A DNA stretch of 9,587 bases from Streptomyces sp. NRRL WC-3549. GTDB taxonomy: Bacteria; Actinomycetota; Actinomycetes; Streptomycetales; Streptomycetaceae. The translations under genes and the position numbers were made by a program. The stretch covers positions 13,642 through 23,228 of the forward strand of contig NZ_KL585406.1 of the NCBI RefSeq assembly GCF_000721935.1, given 5' to 3'. The stretch's first letter is position 1; each line of letters opens with the position of its first letter. The notes under the pieces are model-generated. The model did no database searches. It had not been told where the DNA came from and was given only the letters and a program-made list of their open reading frames with translations. Shown one piece after another: positions 6,092-9,587 of the stretch.

Positions 6092-7096
6092 TCACCCGTC
6101 CGCCTGACCGCCCGCCGGCGGCCAGGCGTCGCCCCACGCGGTGTCGCGGGCGGCGCGGTAGAGCGGCCCCTGCCGCTTGGTGACCGTGGTGCGCCGGAGG
6201 CCCTCGTCCCTCGTACACAGCTCCAGCAGCACCTGGCCCTTGCGGATCTGGGGCTTGCGGGTGACCCGTGCGCGTACCGGATCGGTGGGGAAGCGGGTCG
6301 CGACCACGTAGCTGAACTTCTCGTCCTCGTGGCTGAGCGAGCCGCCCTTGACCCGGCGGTGCAGGGACGAGCGGCTGACCCGCGCGGAGAAGTGGCACCA
6401 GTCCGTGCCCGGCTCGATGGGGCAGGCGGCGCTGTGCGGGCAGGGCGCGGCGACGCTCAGTCCGGCGGCGGTCAGCCGGTCGCGGGCCTCGATGATCCGG
6501 GTGTAGCCGTCGGGCGTGCCCGGCTCCACGACCACCACGGCCTGCGCGGCCCCGGCGACGGCGTCGACCAGGGCGCTCCGGTCCCCGGGGGTGAGCTCCT
6601 TGAGCACGTAGCTGACGGTGGCCAGGTCCGTGGGGGCGAGCTCCAGTGCCGTACCGATCCTGGCCCGCCGCCAGGTGGCTTCCCGCAGTCCCGGGATGCC
6701 GGAGGCCCCGGCGAGTTCGCGGCCGAGCTCCAGGGCGGGCTCCGCCCAGTCCAGGACCGTGGTCCGCGGCCCCTCCCAGGCCCCCGCGACGGCCCAGCTC
6801 GCGGCGCCCGTGCCGCCCCCGATGTCGGTGTGCGTGGCCGGGGCCCACTCCGGGGCGGCCTCGCGCAGCGCGTCCAGGGCGGTCCGTACGGCCTCGAAGG
6901 TCGCGGGCATGCGGTACGCGGCGTACGCGGCGACGTCCGAGCGGTTGCGCAGGACCGGGGCGTCGGTGGGGGTGGTCCCGCGGTAGCTGGCGATCAGCCG
7001 GTCGACCGCCTGCGCGGCCTGGGTGGGCGGCAGCCCGTCGAGCAGCGCGGCCAGGGAGGTCCGCAGGGCTTCCGCGGTGGGGAGGGTGGCGTTCAC
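6092..7096 (-). CDS. Rsm22-family small-ribosomal-subunit methyltransferase-like protein
   Basis: This 334-residue protein belongs to the Rsm22/METTL17 family, whose mitochondrial members bind the small ribosomal subunit during assembly. A bacterial role in 30S assembly or rRNA methylation is inferred only. A helical N-terminus (VDRLIASYRG, 31-40; VAAYAAYRMPATFEAV, 55-70) precedes the SAM-binding loop DIGGGTGAA (91-99), a Rossmann core and VVEPGTPDGY (189-198). Next comes a cysteine set fitting a 4Fe-4S site: Cys219, Cys225, Cys234 (CPHSAAC...DWCHF) and Cys294 in LLELC. A basic region (SRSSLHRRVKGG) and a C-terminal beta domain follow. The frame is open to 7282, but the upstream 62 codons lack family similarity and overlap the exporter gene. 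GTG at 7096 begins the recognisable NATLPTAEALR. There is no ribosome site, and a -10 lies six bases upstream, so the transcript is probably leaderless. Confidence 0.88.
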   Translation of the reverse strand: MNATLPTAEALRTSLAALLDGLPPTQAAQAVDRLIASYRGTTPTDAPVLRNRSDVAAYAAYRMPATFEAVRTALDALREAAPEWAPATHTDIGGGTGAASWAVAGAWEGPRTTVLDWAEPALELGRELAGASGIPGLREATWRRARIGTALELAPTDLATVSYVLKELTPGDRSALVDAVAGAAQAVVVVEPGTPDGYTRIIEARDRLTAAGLSVAAPCPHSAACPIEPGTDWCHFSARVSRSSLHRRVKGGSLSHEDEKFSYVVATRFPTDPVRARVTRKPQIRKGQVLLELCTRDEGLRRTTVTKRQGPLYRAARDTAWGDAWPPAGGQADG

Positions 7097-7102
7097 CGCG
7101 AA

Positions 7103-7108
7103 AGTGTA
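7103..7108 (-). promoter_or_regulatory. -10 element for a leaderless rsm22-like transcript
   Basis: On the - strand TACACT fits the TAnnnT consensus and ends six bases before the GTG at 7096, which puts the expected transcription start on the start codon itself. The bases between (TTCGCG) contain no ribosome-binding purine run. No clear -35 is seen. Leaderless messages with this spacing are common in actinobacteria. Confidence 0.55.
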
Positions 7109-7134
7109 GGCGCTCCGGGCCACCCGCCCGCGTG

Positions 7135-7152
7135 CCGGTGCCCCGGCACCGG
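7135..7152 (-). terminator. Terminator hairpin after the MFS exporter gene
   Basis: CCGGTGCC (7135-7142) and GGCACCGG (7145-7152) are a perfect inverted repeat with two bases between, in practice a six-pair stem with a six-base loop. It lies 33 bases past the exporter stop and just before the rsm22-like promoter. This separates the two - strand genes into distinct transcripts. Confidence 0.55.
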
Positions 7153-7185
7153 GGCCCGGCAGGAGGGGGAACGGCCCCGTGCGTC

Positions 7186-8523
7186 TCAGCCCCCGGCCGC
7201 CGGCTGCCCCTGGGGGGAGGCCGTGCCGGTCCGCCACGGCCGGCACATCAGCAGGAAGCACGCCAACGCGGACAGGGCGCACACCACCTGGACGACGGCC
7301 ATGGGCACCGCGGTCCGCTCGCCCGCGATCCCCACGAGCGGCGAGGCGATGGCGCCGACGAGGAACTGGGACGTTCCCAGCAGCGCGGAGGCGGAGCCGG
7401 CCGCGTGCCGCGTACGCATCAGGGCCTGGGAGTTGGTGTTGGGCATCGCCAGCCCCATGCAGGACATCAGGACGAAGAGCCCGACGGCGATCGGCACGAG
7501 CCCGACATCACCGAAGACCCCGGACGTCATCAGCAGCAGGGCAACCGCGGCGAGGGAGATGACCACGAGGCCGAACCCGAGCGCCTTGTCCAGGCTGACC
7601 CGGCCGACCAGCACCTTGCCGTTGATCTGGCCGACCGCGATCAGGCCGATGGAGTTGATCCCGAAGAGCAGGCTGAAGGTCTGCGGCGAGGCCCCGTAGA
7701 TCTCCTGGACCACGAACGGGGACGCGCTCACATAGGCGAAGAGCGCGGCGAAGGCGAGGCTGCCCGCGACCATGTACCCGGTGAACACGCGGTCGGCGAG
7801 GAGCCCCCGCATGGTGCGCAGCGCGTCTCCGATGCCGCCGGTGTGCCGGTCGGACTCGGGGAGCGTCTCGTGCAGCCACTTCCAGACGACGAGGGTGAGC
7901 GCCACCCCGACGAGGGTGAGCACCAGGAAGATGCCGCGCCAGTCGGTGAAGCGCAGGACCTGCCCGCCGATGACGGGGGCGATGACGGGGGCGACGCCCG
8001 AGATCAGCATCAGTGTGGAGAAGAACCGGGCCATCTCCACGCCGTCGTACAGGTCGCGGACCACGGCCCGGGAGATCACGATGCCGGCCGCGCCCGCCAG
8101 CCCCTGCAGCAGGCGGAAGCCGATGAGGAGTTCCGCGGAGGGGGCGAAGGCGCAGATCGCGGTGGCGACCACGTAGACGATCATGCCGAGGATCAGCGGC
8201 TTGCGCCGTCCCCAGCGGTCGCTCATGGGTCCGACGACGAGCTGACCGAGCGCCATGCCGGTGAGGCAGGCCGTCAGGGTGAGCTGGACGGTGGACGCCG
8301 GCGCGTGCAGCGAGCCGGTGACCTCCGGCAGGGCCGGGAGGTACATGTCCATGGACAGGGGCGGCAGGGCGGTGAGTCCGCCCAGGACCAGGGTGACCAG
8401 CAGTCCGGCCCGCCGAGCGGCGGGGCTCGTCAGGCCGGTGGGGGCGCCGGGTGCGGCACCCGTCTTCGTCGGTATGTGTGTGTGCTCTTCTTGCTGGGCC
8501 CGGCTCACGCCGCTGTCCGGCAT
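7186..8523 (-). CDS. MFS multidrug efflux transporter, Bcr/CflA family
   Basis: This 445-residue cytoplasmic-membrane drug/proton antiporter belongs to the 12-helix Bcr/CflA (DHA1) group, whose members export bicyclomycin, chloramphenicol, sulfonamides and similar compounds. A polar N-terminal tail of about 38 residues precedes helix 1 (about 39-60), which runs into PLSMDMYLPALPEV (55-68) with the membrane Asp typical of this family. Motif A, GQLVVGPMSDRWGRRKPL (93-110), lies between helices 2 and 3. RLLQGLAGAAGIVISRAVVRDL (127-148) and the motif C-like LISGVAPVIAPVIGG (163-177) follow. The second half repeats the fold, including LAMPNTNSQALM (378-389). ATG 8523 is preferred over ATG 8529 because GGAG (8530-8533) is six bases before it and touches the other. 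It is divergent from the oxidoreductase; no regulator gene is adjacent. The substrate cannot be read from sequence. Confidence 0.9.
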   Translation of the reverse strand: MPDSGVSRAQQEEHTHIPTKTGAAPGAPTGLTSPAARRAGLLVTLVLGGLTALPPLSMDMYLPALPEVTGSLHAPASTVQLTLTACLTGMALGQLVVGPMSDRWGRRKPLILGMIVYVVATAICAFAPSAELLIGFRLLQGLAGAAGIVISRAVVRDLYDGVEMARFFSTLMLISGVAPVIAPVIGGQVLRFTDWRGIFLVLTLVGVALTLVVWKWLHETLPESDRHTGGIGDALRTMRGLLADRVFTGYMVAGSLAFAALFAYVSASPFVVQEIYGASPQTFSLLFGINSIGLIAVGQINGKVLVGRVSLDKALGFGLVVISLAAVALLLMTSGVFGDVGLVPIAVGLFVLMSCMGLAMPNTNSQALMRTRHAAGSASALLGTSQFLVGAIASPLVGIAGERTAVPMAVVQVVCALSALACFLLMCRPWRTGTASPQGQPAAGG

Positions 8524-8529
8524 CCTCAT

Positions 8530-8608
8530 CTCCGCTTCGTTGAAACCGCATCTATGCTCTCAGGTCAGTCGTAGTGGTCGAAACCTTTTTGCGTGAGGGC
8601 GGGCGGGC
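8530..8608. promoter_or_regulatory. Divergent promoter region of exporter and oxidoreductase
   Basis: This 79-base spacer is noticeably A/T-richer than the genes beside it and must hold both promoters. TTGAAACC (8540-8547) and TCGAAACC (8578-8585) are near-identical direct repeats 38 bases apart. The dyad GCAT-CT-ATGC lies at 8548-8557. These could bind a shared regulator. The oxidoreductase ribosome site is GAGGG at 8595-8599, nine bases before its ATG. I cannot assign -35/-10 pairs with confidence. Confidence 0.5.
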
Positions 8609-9587
8609 ATGGGCAAGACAGTGCGTTGGGGTGTTCTGGCGACAGGCGGCATAGCCGCGACGTTCACGGGGGATCTGCTCGCGATGGAGGACCCGGCGTC
8701 CGAGGTCGTGGCGGTCGCCTCCCGTGCGGAGGCCTCGGCGCGGGCGTTCGCCGAGCGGTTCGGGATCGAGCGGGCGTACGGCAGCTGGGCGGAGCTGGTC
8801 GCCGACGCCGACGTCGACGTCGTGTACGTGGCCACACCGCACTCCGCGCACCGGCAGGCGGCGGGGCTCGCCCTGGAGGCCGGCAAGCACGTGCTGTGCG
8901 AGAAGGCGTTCACGCTCAACGCGCGTGAGGCGCGGGAGCTGGTGGACCTGGCCCGGGAGCGCGGGCTGTTCCTGATGGAAGCCATGTGGACGTACTGCAA
9001 TCCCCTCATCCGCCGGATGACGGAGCTGGTGCGGGACGGTGCCATCGGTGAGATCCGCACGGTGCAGGCCGACTTCGGGTTCGCGGGCGACCTCGGCCCC
9101 GGGCACCGGCTGCGCGACCCCGCGCTGGGCGGCGGGGCGCTGCTGGACCTCGGGGTGTACCCCGTGTCGTTCGCCCAGTTGCTGCTGGGCGAGCCGGACC
9201 GGGTCCAGGCGGACGCGCTGCTGTCGCCGGAGGGCGTCGACCTGAACACCGGGATGCTGCTGGGCTGGGAGTCGGGGGCCACGGCGCTGCTGGGCTGTTC
9301 GATCGTCGGGGACCTGCCGACCGTCGCCTCGGTCACCGGCACGAAGGGGCGGATCGACTTCCCGCAGGGCTTCTTCCACCCGGAGCGCTTCGTCCTGCAC
9401 CGTCTGGGCCGGGAGCCCGAGGAGGTCACCACGGGCCCCGGGCCGCAGGACCTGACCGGTATGCAGTTCGAGGCGGCCGAGGTGGTGCGGGCCCTGCGGG
9501 CGGGCGAGAAGGAGTCCCCGCTGGTGCCGCTGGAGGGGACGCTCGCCGTGATGCGGACGCTCGACGCGGTACGGGACCGCGTCGGCG
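8609..9587 (+). CDS. Gfo/Idh/MocA-family NAD(P)-dependent oxidoreductase, 3'-truncated
   Basis: This dehydrogenase is probably cytosolic, acts on a sugar-like or dihydrodiol-type substrate and resembles the dihydrodiol dehydrogenase branch of the family. The frame is open for 326 codons and runs off the window without a stop; since the family averages about 330-350 residues, little is missing. The nucleotide-binding loop is GVLATGGIA (8-16), and SR at 38-39 follows the second strand. ATPHSAHRQAA (75-85) is typical. The usual EKP reads CEKAF here, with catalytic Lys99 kept. EAMWTYCNP (124-132) and GGGALLDLGVYPV (174-186) follow, with Asp180 and Tyr184 spaced as the catalytic pair in mammalian dihydrodiol dehydrogenase (from memory). 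The ATG has GAGGG nine bases upstream. Nothing beside it reveals a pathway; the divergent exporter is probably only a promoter partner. Confidence 0.9.
   Translation, partial: MGKTVRWGVLATGGIAATFTGDLLAMEDPASEVVAVASRAEASARAFAERFGIERAYGSWAELVADADVDVVYVATPHSAHRQAAGLALEAGKHVLCEKAFTLNAREARELVDLARERGLFLMEAMWTYCNPLIRRMTELVRDGAIGEIRTVQADFGFAGDLGPGHRLRDPALGGGALLDLGVYPVSFAQLLLGEPDRVQADALLSPEGVDLNTGMLLGWESGATALLGCSIVGDLPTVASVTGTKGRIDFPQGFFHPERFVLHRLGREPEEVTTGPGPQDLTGMQFEAAEVVRALRAGEKESPLVPLEGTLAVMRTLDAVRDRVG

Noticed and set aside
7097..7282. N-terminal extension of the rsm22-like protein by 62 residues
   Set aside because: The segment overlaps the exporter 3' end, crosses a terminator hairpin and lacks family similarity. 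The GTG at 7096 with its adjacent -10 explains the start better.
5078..7699. A 2.6 kb open frame on the + strand
   Set aside because: It overlaps the amidinohydrolase in another frame and runs antisense to the rsm22-like and exporter genes. Its product is Arg/Gly/Pro-rich with no family motif, as expected for a shadow frame in GC-rich DNA.
6646..8574. A 642-codon open frame on the + strand
   Set aside because: It is antisense to the exporter and rsm22-like genes, which have clear conserved motifs. Its composition is that of a shadow frame.

Overview
This window looks like an ordinary stretch of high-GC actinobacterial chromosome, most likely Streptomyces. The evidence is the very high G+C, the almost fixed G/C third codon position, GTG and TTG starts, and the gene content (a short actinobacterial Prim-Pol protein, an Rsm22-family protein, HmuTUV). 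The genus is inferred from gene content and remembered family sequences, not from a search. The first 16 bases match the Nextera transposon end, so this edge is a contig end from a short-read draft and the first gene is cut.

Layout. Positions 17-2772 hold a heme uptake operon on the + strand. It encodes a 5'-truncated HmuT-type binding lipoprotein, an HmuU-type permease and an HmuV-type ATPase, joined by ATGA and GTGA stop/start overlaps. The ATPase reading frame breaks just after Walker A, near position 2160. After a probable terminator comes a monocistronic lipoprotein of unknown function (2924-3922). It converges across a 34-base gap, with a perfect inverted repeat, on a small Prim-Pol-domain protein (3957-4694, - strand). 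A 348-base divergent spacer separates that from a dimethylargininase-like amidinohydrolase (5043-5858, + strand, TTG start).

The second half holds two - strand genes. One is an Rsm22-family ribosome-associated methyltransferase-like protein (6092-7096) with a four-cysteine set fitting an Fe-S site and an apparently leaderless promoter. The other is a Bcr/CflA-type MFS drug exporter (7186-8523). A 79-base promoter region separates the exporter from a divergent Gfo/Idh/MocA oxidoreductase (8609 onward), which runs off the right edge.

Only the three heme genes clearly work together: HmuT captures heme outside the membrane, HmuU forms the channel and HmuV powers it. The other genes look like independent units. 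I see no CRISPR array, tRNA, rRNA, insertion sequence, prophage or biosynthetic cluster, and no convincing new multi-gene system. The points most worth checking are the hmuV lesion, the adapter at the left edge, the Rsm22 cysteines and leaderless start, and the unusual acidic motif of the orphan Prim-Pol protein.
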